Source: Oopsacas minuta (lineage: Eukaryota > Porifera > Hexactinellida > Lyssacinosida > Leucopsacidae). Taken from it: DNA of 64,000 bases. The notes below the pieces were generated by a model. It was not told the origin of the DNA. It did no database searches and saw only the letters and a program-made list of their open reading frames with translations. The stretch covers positions 434,001 to 498,000 of the forward strand of contig JAKMXF010000210.1 in NCBI GenBank assembly GCA_024704765.1. Direction: 5' to 3'. The position numbers were made by a program, and so were the translations under genes. Each line of letters begins with the position of its first letter. The first letter of the stretch is position 1. Below are positions 1 through 9,636 of this stretch, piece after piece.

Positions 1-498
1 CATCACTGCAGTACATGCAATCGCTGTGTTCAAAGAATGGATCATCACTGTCCGTGGATTAATAACTGTGTAGGTGCATACAACCAAAAGTTCTTTGTGT
101 TATTCTGTTTTTATATAATGATGGTATCTGCTACCGGTCTGTTAATGTGCTCGATTCACTTCTATGAATGTGCTTCTACCAACTTTAGCGATTGTAATGG
201 TCTCATTACCGGTGCTCCTCATCTAGTGATCATTATACTAGCCGTATTGGAGGGGCTTTTGTTCGTACTTTTCACATTCATAATGTTCTGCTCACAAATA
301 TACGCGATAGCTTATGACGAGACGGGAATTGAGAGACTTAAACACGAAGATGTGGAAAGAGAAACAACATTCATGGAGAGCATGCGAGAAGTGTTTGGAG
401 GTAGAGTTTCCTGGTTTTGGTTGTCACCCTTCAATTCTCTACAAGGAATTCACTATAGAAGGAAACCATACATTGCAGATGATATTTTAGACGTTTGA
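1..498 (+). CDS. DHHC palmitoyltransferase, ZDHHC3/7 type (5' partial)
   Basis: Frame 1 is open from the window edge to a TGA at 496-498, so the N-terminal exons lie outside. The visible part starts inside the Cys-rich domain, with HHC-x2-C-x2-C followed by the catalytic DHHC (codons at about 40-51) and the CPWINNCVG signature. Two membrane segments follow (about nt 90-150 and 220-300). The C-terminal tail carries DETGIE and ends in a basic RRKPY stretch, as in the Golgi enzymes ZDHHC3 (GODZ) and ZDHHC7. These enzymes transfer palmitate from an autoacylated Cys to membrane-proximal cysteines of substrates. All Zn ligands visible here and the DHHC Cys are intact. Assignment to the 3/7 subgroup rests on similarity recalled after the DHHC motif. 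Confidence 0.9.
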   Translation, partial: HHCSTCNRCVQRMDHHCPWINNCVGAYNQKFFVLFCFYIMMVSATGLLMCSIHFYECASTNFSDCNGLITGAPHLVIIILAVLEGLLFVLFTFIMFCSQIYAIAYDETGIERLKHEDVERETTFMESMREVFGGRVSWFWLSPFNSLQGIHYRRKPYIADDILDV

Positions 499-703
499 AC
501 AACTGTGAAACAAAGAATCAATTCTATATCTAACTAGTTATCAAGATATACTACTCATAGTAAAGATGTTGTATTAATTTTAATTCGTATACAGAATTCT
601 CAAGTTATTACATTCTATTTACATTATATAATGCAATTTTTCTAAAAATATAATATTTGAATGGATATTTTATTTTAACGCTTCAGTATTGTCAATTTGA
701 GCT

Positions 704-1509
704 ATGTCTGCCACATATCAAGATGAAGACTCTCTCAAGGCTCTGATGCCAATCGATCCCATCCCTCCCCCTCCTATTGCTACCTTCTATTCCGAAAAGG
801 CAGAGAGACAAGGCCTCAAGCGTATCAAGGGATTCAGTCTGGTGTCTGGCGTCTGGCTATTGTCAACTTTCTTCCTGGTGATTGGTCACGCAATCAGCCT
901 TGGTTTCCCTCACTGGATTGCTCAGACAGAAGCAGTGCTATCTCCTAACCCAGCTAAAGTTGGTATTGTAGGTTTGGAGTACACACCAAATGACATCCTT
1001 CAGTATATATCCTACCTATCCCTAGACGGTGCAGACCTGGGTAATACTATTTTTCAATATTATTAATTTATAGTAGCAGTATTTCATATTACATATATTT
1101 AGCTTCAACTGATGTCCCTGGTGCCTTTACTGCTACAGCTGTTCTCTACTGTACTGGCAGTGCTGTACTATTCCTGTCTGGAATATTTATCATTATCGGG
1201 ATGCTGATACCTAAGATACGCGCTCTTAACAACTTCTCAATATTTGCAATCAGTTATGTATTACAGTTAATATCTCTCATTACTCTAATTGTCGGTCTTA
1301 TTGTGTACCCGATTGGTTTTGGGAATACTTTCGTTACTCAGTTCTGCTTTACCTCCACGCCCTTCAACACTGGAACCTGTATTATTGACTGGGCTTACAT
1401 CCTTGGTATGGTTTTCACTGCGGCTACATCATTTCTACCCCCGCTTGCTATTTTCTCAATGAACGTAGTAGACGATCTCCCCTTCATATGTGCTAAGCCT
1501 AACTTCTAA
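704..1509 (+). CDS. LHFPL-family tetraspan membrane protein
   Basis: Two exons, 704-1040 and 1103-1509, are separated by a 62-bp GT-AG phase-1 intron; 247 residues. Four hydrophobic segments are seen: about residues 48-66 (GVWLLSTFFLVIGHAI), 120-140, 158-180 and 208-230. A P-H-W and VG-L pattern in the first loop and the C-x4-WAYIL stretch before TM4 match the LHFPL tetraspan branch of the claudin/PMP22 superfamily; LHFPL5 is a subunit of hair-cell mechanotransduction channels. The start ATG at 704 is the first in frame, and the exon junction restores one continuous frame. The N-terminus is Pro-rich (PIDPIPPPP). The role in this organism cannot be told from sequence. Confidence 0.75.
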
Positions 1510-1828
1510 TAGGTAACCCTTTCACTATCATGACTTCTCTCTTATTTATTTTTCTATACTCTTTTTCCTTATATATGTCTAACTTTGAATTCTTACCTTT
1601 CTTACTCATTTTCACTAATAGCATTTATTATAGAATAAATTTACTTATATTTATTTAAAGTATCTTATAGTCACCACGTATTAACGTACTAACGTATTAA
1701 TGAAGTAATGTTAAATGAGGAAGCATTGAAGGGGGATAATAGCTAATAATGCGTGCTTACTTAACCTAGCCTCTCACTTCATCGTATATAATTAATGTAA
1801 TATAGATTAGAACTAATTAGGAATTTTA

Positions 1829-2296
1829 ATGGCATCAAAAGCTGAGGAATTCTCTCTACCAATGGCCTGCATAAATCGTATTATCAAGGAAAGCCTGCCT
1901 GATGGTACTATTGTCTCTAAAGAAGCTAAGTTAGCTTTAATGAAAGCTACATGTGTTTTTATACTTTACTCTACTTCAGTTAGTAACGAATTTGCTTCAA
2001 AAGCTCATCGTAGGACGCTCAACGCTGAAGATATGTTTCAAGCATTAGAGGATATGGAGTTAAATGAGTTTATTCCTGATTTAAGAGAGATGTTGGAAAC
2101 TAACAAATCGAGCAAAGCCAAAAAACAAACTTCTAGTAGAAAATCAAAATATTCTGAAATGGATCCAGATGGGGATCCTATCGAATCTGGAGAAGTTGAG
2201 GTGATGGAAGTGGAGGAGAGATTGCAATCTGATGATATATTCAGTGAAGAACCAGTATCTGGAGCAATGGGGATGGATAATAGTCAGAAATTTTGA
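1829..2296 (+). CDS. POLE3: DNA polymerase epsilon subunit 3 / CHRAC histone-fold protein
   Basis: Single exon, 155 residues. Residues 8-95 form a histone fold that reads almost colinearly with POLE3 (CHRAC17): LP-A-I-RIIKE-LPDG, then SKEA, then F-LY-TS, then R-TLNAEDM. An acidic tail (about residues 115-145, many Glu and Asp) follows, as in other POLE3 proteins. POLE3 pairs with POLE4 in the leading-strand polymerase epsilon holoenzyme and with CHRAC15 in the ACF/CHRAC remodeller; it binds DNA and H3-H4. The length is close to that of the human protein (147). The start ATG has a good animal context (A at -3, G at +4). Confidence 0.93.
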   Translation: MASKAEEFSLPMACINRIIKESLPDGTIVSKEAKLALMKATCVFILYSTSVSNEFASKAHRRTLNAEDMFQALEDMELNEFIPDLREMLETNKSSKAKKQTSSRKSKYSEMDPDGDPIESGEVEVMEVEERLQSDDIFSEEPVSGAMGMDNSQKF

Positions 2297-2726
2297 TTGT
2301 GAAGAAGAATACAAGGTTTACTTTGTAAGAATCTCTTTTTGATTTCAAAAAGGAAGGCATTCATTACTTCTATAACTACTCTAATTGGGTTAATTTCGTT
2401 CAGTTTAACATTCAATGACTGAATTTGTATTGAAACACCCGAGATCCATAGTATAAATCTTGTAACCATAAAAAGCAATAATTGTCTTCCGAATGGAGCA
2501 TTTTGTTGACAATATTATCTAGTGATTCTAGTAAACATTTTATTCGGACAAAATGTGCTATTAGTTAACATCTGTCTAAAACGAACCGTCAGTATAGCCT
2601 GAATTTTGAGGCGAATTAATACTCATTAATATATTTAAGAAATTTCTTGTCATTGTGACATTATCTTGTATTCTTTATTGACTACTTATTTATCAGAATA
2701 ATTTGTCAGAAACATAGGATAGGCAA
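2297..2726 (+). other. Intergenic, no gene seen
   Basis: AT-rich spacer between POLE3 and the ankyrin gene. No ORF with domain content, RNA gene or clear repeat was found. It presumably holds the POLE3 3' UTR and the downstream promoter. Confidence 0.5.
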
Positions 2727-4469
2727 ATGACATTTGTCAATGATATTAATCTGTTCACACAAATAGAAGATAGTATAGTAACAGGATCACTACCAGAACA
2801 ATTACCATTATTAATTAAAGTTAATTCAGATCGTATCTTAAAACATAAATATTCTAACGGCCTCACTGCTATTCATCTTGCTGTACTATACAAACGGGAG
2901 AATCTCCTGAAGCTTCTTCTTTCTCTAGAGCATAGTGATGCGAACTGCAAGGTTGAATTCGGTCTGACTCCACTACATTTTGTATTAAGTAAACCACAAA
3001 GATTCACAACGTTACTTTCATACTATAATAAACTGAATATATACCCAACGCTTGGAGAGAGGAGAATGGTAGTTTCACTTATAAAATTGTTAGTTGATTA
3101 TGGTAGTGCTAGATTGCTACGTTGTGAGCATAACTTCAGTGTTCTATCTCTTGCTGTGATTACAAAAATGGATATCGTTAAAAATACAATCATGCATTAT
3201 TTCGATTTGGAAGTTAACAACCTTTTCGATTATTTTAATATTCTAGCTTATACCATAATTGATCCAAAATGTATACATACGCTCATCAATGTTTGCAGGA
3301 AGCGTATTGCCTTCTTGGTTAAACAGGGTCTCCCTATTGATTACACGTTAGTTGAGATTGATTATAGTTGGATTTTGCTTTGGGAGAAAATTCAATCTTG
3401 TTTTACAGTTGATCATAGTCTTGATATATTGAAAGGAGTCAATTTCAGGCTTCTTTGTCTACACAAAAGTATAGACATAAGGAATGAGGGCTTGTTTGGC
3501 GAGGTAGCTCAAAGGTTTATATACGGTTATTCTTCAGTTATGAAAGATATTCCAGTACTGTTGAAAAAATATGATTTATCCATAATTTCACGATCTCTAT
3601 ACCTCAATATTATCTTGTCTTTAGAAAGTACTCTTTTGCCCACATCTTTTTCTTTCAATACCCAACGTGTTTCTTGGACGAATGACTTGAACGGCGATTT
3701 ATGGCAATCCCACTGTAAGTTATGGCAATCAGTCTTCGACCACTTGAATATTCTATGGCAACATGATCCTGGTAAATTCGATATTACTCCAATCGTAGAT
3801 ACTCTGTTCAAATTCTTTGATGAACGTCTCGTTTATATATTTAAGCCAAATTTTCTATTTGCTTCAGATGCTAAAGTCCCTGCTCGCATAAGCTTCAATT
3901 TTCTATGTGTTTACACAACATTATTCCTTTATTTGTCTAAAGAATTTTCAACTTATTACAAGTCTAATAGTTATGACAGGTTTTACAGATACTTACAAAT
4001 CATAATTCACTCGTCACGATCTAAGACGTACCTCATTAATTTGTTGATTCACCCTGTTAACTACGAACGTACTTTCGAAAAGTACAATGTTTCCATGACA
4101 GATGCAATTTCATTTCTTCTTCTGTACAATTTGGATGTTAATCACAGAAGTATTATTGATGGGAAAACTTTCCTTCATGAAGTAACCCATCAATCGATCA
4201 ATCCTCTTCCCTTAGTAAAGTTCTTACTTAGTGTTGGTGTATACCCGTTTTCACTTGACAGCGAAGGGAACTTATTCTACCATTATTTTAGTGAGTCCGA
4301 TCAAAACGAGATTGTAAAACTTCCATCTTTACAACGCCCTTACCCGTTACAAACTCTTTGTTGTAAGTTCCTTGTTGGAGAGTCAGAAAATGTGGAGAAT
4401 TTTCGGACATTATTGCCTCCACCTGTTTATACCTTTCTGAAACTTCACACAAAATTTACTGATGTATAA
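2727..4469 (+). CDS. FEM1-like ankyrin-repeat protein with C-terminal BC-box
   Basis: Single exon, 580 residues. Ankyrin-type repeats lie at about residues 45-110 (GLTAIHLAV, then GLTPLHFVL) and again near 470-525 (DGKTFLHEV, then LVKFLLSVG and DSEGN). The C-terminus has P540-L-x3-C545-x3-L549, which fits the elongin-binding BC-box pattern L-x3-C-x3-(V/L). It is followed by a LPPPVYTFLKLH segment like the end of FEM1 proteins (LP-TL--FV-LH). FEM1 proteins are substrate receptors of CUL2-elongin E3 ligases and read C-terminal Arg degrons. The middle 300 residues are divergent from what I recall of FEM1. An ASB-type receptor is the main alternative, but the two-block repeat layout and the terminal motif favour FEM1. 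Confidence 0.6.
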   Translation: MTFVNDINLFTQIEDSIVTGSLPEQLPLLIKVNSDRILKHKYSNGLTAIHLAVLYKRENLLKLLLSLEHSDANCKVEFGLTPLHFVLSKPQRFTTLLSYYNKLNIYPTLGERRMVVSLIKLLVDYGSARLLRCEHNFSVLSLAVITKMDIVKNTIMHYFDLEVNNLFDYFNILAYTIIDPKCIHTLINVCRKRIAFLVKQGLPIDYTLVEIDYSWILLWEKIQSCFTVDHSLDILKGVNFRLLCLHKSIDIRNEGLFGEVAQRFIYGYSSVMKDIPVLLKKYDLSIISRSLYLNIILSLESTLLPTSFSFNTQRVSWTNDLNGDLWQSHCKLWQSVFDHLNILWQHDPGKFDITPIVDTLFKFFDERLVYIFKPNFLFASDAKVPARISFNFLCVYTTLFLYLSKEFSTYYKSNSYDRFYRYLQIIIHSSRSKTYLINLLIHPVNYERTFEKYNVSMTDAISFLLLYNLDVNHRSIIDGKTFLHEVTHQSINPLPLVKFLLSVGVYPFSLDSEGNLFYHYFSESDQNEIVKLPSLQRPYPLQTLCCKFLVGESENVENFRTLLPPPVYTFLKLHTKFTDV

Positions 4470-6051
4470 CATTATACTGTTTGAAATATTTTATCTTTTT
4501 GATTAGCACTTTGTATATATTTCATTTGTATATTTCTTACCCACATATTACTCAAAGTTATAAAGATTATTGAAGTGCATTTCAGGAAATACATCATTTT
4601 CATGATACCAGTACTTGTTCAAGATTTATTAATATACTTATTACTCTCTAACTTAAATCACCACCCAGGCCTCAGTAGTCAGCACCAAATTACCTTATTT
4701 GTCCACAAAAACTCTTATAAAACTACCATATTTTTTATTCGCTTTTTATTGATGATAAATCACGATATCATTCGCACAGTTTGACCTTCTCTGGGCAGGT
4801 TTTTTGTTCATGCAAACAACCAGATCAGATTAGGTGATATAATAATCCAGTTTAATCACATGAGAATGTCATAATAACTGCTTCTTGTGTTTCATGCCCT
4901 GGAAATATCTAATCTAATTGGATGCTTAGGCTTAATATACCGAAACTTATTCTATAATTTATATCCTTACAATCTCAGTATGCTGAATAGGAATCCTATC
5001 CTATCAATCAGCTCACTTAATATATTACGGCTTGTTCGTCTATTCACAAGGAATTTATATATACTACTACAGTAATTTAGGTATAAGCCTGCAGCATTTG
5101 ATTTTGACATATTGTCACTGATAATAGCCTTTAAGAGCTTTCAATATTTGCAATTACAAGGTAAATATGAATATATGTATAACATCAAAATAACTCGATA
5201 GCTTATACAATCCGCAATCTCAATGCCCGTTACTCAAACATCTCGAACAGATTTTGATTTGCTAAAAGATTCGAGATACAGAATCTGTTTGATAACTATA
5301 ATTCATGTAAATAGAATGTACAAGAGTGGAGAGTTAATGTAAGCTGTATTGAACAAAGAGATTAATATCGAATGCTTGATTAATTGAGAGAAAATATAAA
5401 TAAATAAATAATTCTTGATATTGTAGTAATGTTCTAAGCTTTCCTTCTTAGAACATTTGTTTGGCCCGAGAGGAGCAAACAACTCACGAACTTATCATAT
5501 TTCAACATTTTAATATCTACTTATGAGTTTAGCATTACCTGAAGTATTTACCTTGAATATTATGTAGAGCATTCCCTCACTATAATTAGTACTAATTCTA
5601 CGTGATTACATCATAGGGAACTTTTCAGTCCGTTCTATATTACGTAACAATAATTAGTAATGTCATGTTTGGAAATCCCGATTTCACTTGCCTAATGCTT
5701 ACATAGAATCTCCATATGGCATCAAGTATGATTAGGTCCGCTTCATTTTGTATTTATAGCTTCATTGTTTTGTTCACTCTTATGCCATATGTATCATATT
5801 ATGGAACTTTCTCTTATTGATTGAATGAATACCTCTATAAATGTGTGATTAGGCTTCTATCCTATATTTTGACGTTTGTAATAATTGTTTTGAACCCATT
5901 TATACAGTGATAATATTGCAATTCTAAGTTCTCTTAGTATTCTGCAAATTGTTTGTTAGTAGAGCAATGTATTGGACTGAAACCGTTAAATAGTGTTTAG
6001 CTTCATATGCTTACTATATAGATAATTAGCTTAATTAATATTTAGCTATTA
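4470..6051 (+). other. 1.6-kb intergenic region with a small hairpin
   Basis: No coding region with recognisable content; the short ORFs here are low complexity. One perfect hairpin has 11-bp arms at 5429-5439 and 5447-5457 around a 7-base loop. It is probably regulatory space upstream of the exchanger gene. Confidence 0.5.
5429..5457. repeat. Perfect 11-bp hairpin, 7-base loop
   Basis: The left arm AATGTTCTAAG is followed 7 bases later by its exact reverse complement. It is too short to be a typical animal miRNA precursor, and it is not next to a gene end. Confidence 0.5.
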
Positions 6052-8616
6052 ATGGCATCTAATGAACCACTTGATGAGAAATCGAATTATTCTCAATCTA
6101 ACAATTATCTCCCTACACGTACTGTGCCATTCTTCAGTCCAGATACTCAGAAACTTAAACTACGTTTGAAACATACGAGAAGAGCGAAATCAGTGCACAA
6201 CACGCCATACAGAAGATACGATTCTCAGTTTCATAACTCGCATGCTATTCAGATAGAGGATAGAATTAACGGATCTTCTAATCCACGGGTATCTTCTTTC
6301 ATACATCCTTCTACCAGATCTGTTCCTCAGATTTCTCCAGCTAGAAATGAGGAACTATCAGATGATTCTAACGAATTCCTTGGTAACAATTTCGTTGTCA
6401 TAAAGAATCCAATTGACCACGCTAAGTATGAAAACAATCACAAATTCGGAATGTTGAAATGGAAGAGTCATCTCGCAGTTCGTCCCTTAGCAGAGAGATC
6501 TCCTCAGGTCCAAGCTCTCTACCATCCTACTCATGAGACGCCAATGCATGTGAAGATAAATGCATGTAATACTTTTGGTAACATCGTATACTGCTTGTTA
6601 TTTGGGTGGTGGGTAGCTTTTATCTATCTGATAGCTGGAGTTATAATGTTTATGACTATTTGCGGGTATCGATACGGATTTTATTGTTTTCAACTTTCTA
6701 AATACTTCCTTTGGCCTTTTGGAAAGTTCATTTACGTACCTTCTACGAGTAGATGTCCTACTAGGTCCCAAGGGACACTACGCTCCAGGTATGAGAGTTT
6801 AGAGCTCTCACATTCTACAGATAATATACAGTATGAATCCATTTCTAGACCTGCACGTTTGGTTGAAGAAGGGAAACTTTCATCTGAACAGGCTGATGAT
6901 AACGTCACTAACCCCCTCCTACAGAGTGGTATAAAGAACAATGATAGCGAGGAGGAAATGAGATTTTCAAGCTATAGATCCTCCACATACATGCAACGTG
7001 CCCGCAAAATGTGTAGGATTCCTAACATATGTAAATATCCTCAGTTTTGGATGTGGGCTATCATCAGCTTACCATTTCTCTTCTTGATACATCTAATCTT
7101 ATTCATTATTACTTGGGCATTTATCGTGAGTATCCCTGTTGCTAAAATTCACAGAACTGCTATGTTTAAGTTACTTCTCCTCGATCCCAGAACGACACAA
7201 ATTAAGAATTCAGATTGGATCCTTGATAACTCAGAGCATGATGTTGTTCTATGTACTTACCAAGCTTTTTCTCGCTACTACATCAAATACACTGTAGATG
7301 GTATGAACGTTATAATGTTCAATATGTTTTTCTTGGTGATAATCGCACTGGTTTTCAACTACACGATAGACTATATGAATGTCACTCCACAAGCATCTCA
7401 CTGGATTAAATTCATAATATCAGTTTTTGGAGTTATTCCGCTTGCATACTACATTGGAATGGCAATTGCAAGTATTTCTGCACAAAGTACGTATGCAGTA
7501 GGCGCTGTATTGAATGCTACATTTGGCTCTATCGTAGAAATAACGCTTTATATTGCAACTCTCGTACATGGTAAGTCTCAGAATACTCTTAAATGCACTC
7601 AGTCTATTGTTAAGAACTCCCTCACTGGCTCACTACTATTAACCATGCTTTTGCTACCAGGACTCTGTATGGTCGTTGGTGGTATTAAGTACCCTGAACA
7701 GAACTTCAATGCCCGATCAGCTGGCGTAAGCTCTACTCTGCTATTCGTATCTATTGTGGGAGCTTTTGCTCCTACTTTCTTTAATAAAGCTTTCGGGACT
7801 TATACTTGCGATAGCTGTGAATGGCTTTACGCTAACTCAACGAACATAACAAATAATATGAATGCCACGCAGCATATAACATACATTAATAGTCCAGATA
7901 GTAATATTAGTAAGTCAGTAAATGCTACCAGTTTTCAATGCCAAGCTTGTATCTACTTGACTTCGGAATACACATTTCTCAAGGCAAAATATCTGGCTTT
8001 TGTGTGTATGGCTCTGTTACCAATTGCTTACTTTGCTGGGATGATTTATAGCTTGAAGACTCACGACCATATCTACAAGAATACGCCGGAATCTCAGGAA
8101 AAGGAACACTCTCCACACTGGGGTAGGCTGAAAAGCACGTTTATTCTCGTATTGATGACTATATTAATGTCTCTTCTAGCTGATACTATTGCAGAGAATG
8201 TTATGCATGTCCTGGGTAGTGTTGATTTCATAACTCCAGCATTTCTCGGATCCACTATTTACGCGATACTCCCGGATGTCCCTGAACTAGTTACCGGAAT
8301 ACAATTTGCCTTGCAAGGCATTATATCTTTGAGTATCGAGGTCGGAAACCAAATTGCGGTTCAGATCTGCTTGCTTCAAATACCTGTCCTAATACTTGCA
8401 GACATAATATATCCTCAACTCGGATTTGTATTGCTATTTAATGACCTTCAGCTCTTCTCAGTATTAATGAGTGTACTGGTTATTAACTATATCTTCTCAG
8501 ACTCTAAAACTGATTATTTCCAAGGAACTTCCTTGTTGATTATCTACCTCATAATGTTAACTGTGATTTTCTTATCGCCAGATTCCAGTGCTGATAAATG
8601 CATTGCAACTGAATGA
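6052..8616 (+). CDS. YccF-CAX cation/H+ exchanger (VNX1-like)
   Basis: Single exon, 854 residues. A polar, Ser/Arg-rich N-terminus (1-170) precedes two YccF-type membrane domains: about 172-227 (GNIVYCLLFGWW then LWPFGK) and 328-380. A CAX exchanger follows, with two inverted halves. The first alpha motif at 484-499 reads GAVLNATFGSIVE, with E496 in the place of the catalytic acid. The second lies at about 734-760 and reads STIYAILPDVPE (E745). A Cys-rich, glycosylatable luminal loop (about 580-650; CDSCEW, several N-x-T/S, CQAC) separates the halves. The same YccF plus CAX order occurs in the yeast vacuolar Na+/K+-H+ antiporter Vnx1. Transport of Ca2+ or monovalent cations against H+ across an acidic organelle membrane is inferred from that family. 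Both alpha motifs deviate from the usual GNA-E form. Confidence 0.82.
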   Translation: MASNEPLDEKSNYSQSNNYLPTRTVPFFSPDTQKLKLRLKHTRRAKSVHNTPYRRYDSQFHNSHAIQIEDRINGSSNPRVSSFIHPSTRSVPQISPARNEELSDDSNEFLGNNFVVIKNPIDHAKYENNHKFGMLKWKSHLAVRPLAERSPQVQALYHPTHETPMHVKINACNTFGNIVYCLLFGWWVAFIYLIAGVIMFMTICGYRYGFYCFQLSKYFLWPFGKFIYVPSTSRCPTRSQGTLRSRYESLELSHSTDNIQYESISRPARLVEEGKLSSEQADDNVTNPLLQSGIKNNDSEEEMRFSSYRSSTYMQRARKMCRIPNICKYPQFWMWAIISLPFLFLIHLILFIITWAFIVSIPVAKIHRTAMFKLLLLDPRTTQIKNSDWILDNSEHDVVLCTYQAFSRYYIKYTVDGMNVIMFNMFFLVIIALVFNYTIDYMNVTPQASHWIKFIISVFGVIPLAYYIGMAIASISAQSTYAVGAVLNATFGSIVEITLYIATLVHGKSQNTLKCTQSIVKNSLTGSLLLTMLLLPGLCMVVGGIKYPEQNFNARSAGVSSTLLFVSIVGAFAPTFFNKAFGTYTCDSCEWLYANSTNITNNMNATQHITYINSPDSNISKSVNATSFQCQACIYLTSEYTFLKAKYLAFVCMALLPIAYFAGMIYSLKTHDHIYKNTPESQEKEHSPHWGRLKSTFILVLMTILMSLLADTIAENVMHVLGSVDFITPAFLGSTIYAILPDVPELVTGIQFALQGIISLSIEVGNQIAVQICLLQIPVLILADIIYPQLGFVLLFNDLQLFSVLMSVLVINYIFSDSKTDYFQGTSLLIIYLIMLTVIFLSPDSSADKCIATE

Positions 8617-8918
8617 CTCTCAGCAATCGATATAACAGTTGAATGACGTTTTAACTTTTTATTAGATATTACTTGTATAAAATTGCATATCTTGAGTATG
8701 TAAATGATTCTAAGAATTTTGTTTAAAGTTTATCAGAATGTGTATTGTTGTATATTTATGCTTAGAACTTGTATATTAAATTATTTTAATTAGCAGCTAG
8801 TTATTAATATTAATTTCCCTTTATTTATTCACAAATATCATCATTACAGCATTATTTAGTAAATAACAAACAAATATGCAAAATATGCAGTGTATCATAG
8901 GGCATACATAGTAAATTT
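8617..8918 (+). other. Convergent intergenic spacer
   Basis: AT-rich 3' flank shared by the exchanger (plus) and the bZIP gene (minus). Nothing further was seen. Confidence 0.5.
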
Positions 8919-9260
8919 CTAATAATCGTAATACCAATCAGTATCCATATCCATATCCATATCCATATCCAATATTTCAAAGCCTGCTTTTTGATATTTC
9001 AATTCCTCAACCTCCTTTCGAAGCTCACTGAGCTCAAACATGAGAGTGTCTATCTCTCTCAATTTATTTGGTATTTTTGTTCTAGAACGTTCGAATTTCT
9101 TCTTGCTATATTCACAGATTTTCACTCTTCTTCTCTCATATTTGATAGACCTTTTCTGGCCCTCATCAAGGGCATTGTCTTTGAAGTATTTGTTCAATTT
9201 CTTTATTTCCCATCCTGTAAATTGTTCATAGGGAAAGGTAATTCCTAATTTGCTTGCCAT
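8919..9260 (-). CDS. Small divergent Maf/CNC-like bZIP protein
   Basis: Single exon, 113 residues. From residue 8 it follows the Maf/CNC layout: an extended homology helix (EQFTGWEIKKLNKYF, compare E-L--M-V-ELN--L in Maf), a basic stretch (residues about 35-57, YERRRVK-x3-YSKKKFERS) and a leucine-zipper-like coiled coil (about 64-90). At the positions of the invariant Asn and Arg of bZIP basic regions (N-x7-R; KNRGYA--CR in Maf) this protein has Ile and Phe, so normal half-site reading looks lost while dimerisation is kept. The C-terminus has a short Met-Asp dipeptide repeat, coded by tandem ATCCAT units at about 8942-8970. It could be a dominant-negative partner of Maf or CNC proteins. A non-bZIP basic coiled coil is the alternative. 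Confidence 0.5.
   Translation of the reverse strand: MASKLGITFPYEQFTGWEIKKLNKYFKDNALDEGQKRSIKYERRRVKICEYSKKKFERSRTKIPNKLREIDTLMFELSELRKEVEELKYQKAGFEILDMDMDMDMDTDWYYDY
8941..8971. repeat. 6-bp tandem repeat inside the bZIP gene
   Basis: About five ATCCAT units encode the alternating Met-Asp tail of the minus-strand protein. Copy number is likely variable. Confidence 0.8.
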
Positions 9261-9636
9261 CTCAATTGATAATTTCTTTTTGATGATCTTTCTGAGTATT
9301 TTTCTTCTGTTCTTGTTAAGAAGTATTTATATATTTTTTGGATTGTAAATTCCATCTCTACACGCTTTAGCTTAATAATTTGCCTGGAGTAGAGCTGATG
9401 GTTTCTGGTTTGGTATTGTTATATATCCTTTGCGAATAATCCATCAATTCTATGTATATATGCGCTGTGTAAACACGGTTAATCTGTATGTAATTTTATA
9501 AAAAACGAACATATTCACTTCGCAAAATTCATTTTATATTACTTAATGTGAATTCTGCGAAGCAGCGATTCTCAAGGTATCAAATGCCGCGATTTTCTTC
9601 CTGAAATGTGTTAACAAATATTTGTTGTTAGAATTT
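9261..9636. promoter_or_regulatory. Divergent intergenic region between the bZIP gene and PARG
   Basis: 376 bp lie between two outward-pointing starts, so it must hold both promoters. No specific element was recognised. Confidence 0.5.

Noticed and set aside
4575-5075. Short plus-strand ORFs in the 4.5-5.1 kb spacer
   Set aside because: AT-rich, hydrophobic by composition, no ATG with context and no family resemblance.
8991-9248. Plus-strand ORFs opposite the bZIP gene
   Set aside because: Shadow frames of the minus-strand coding region; the minus strand shows the Maf-like pattern.
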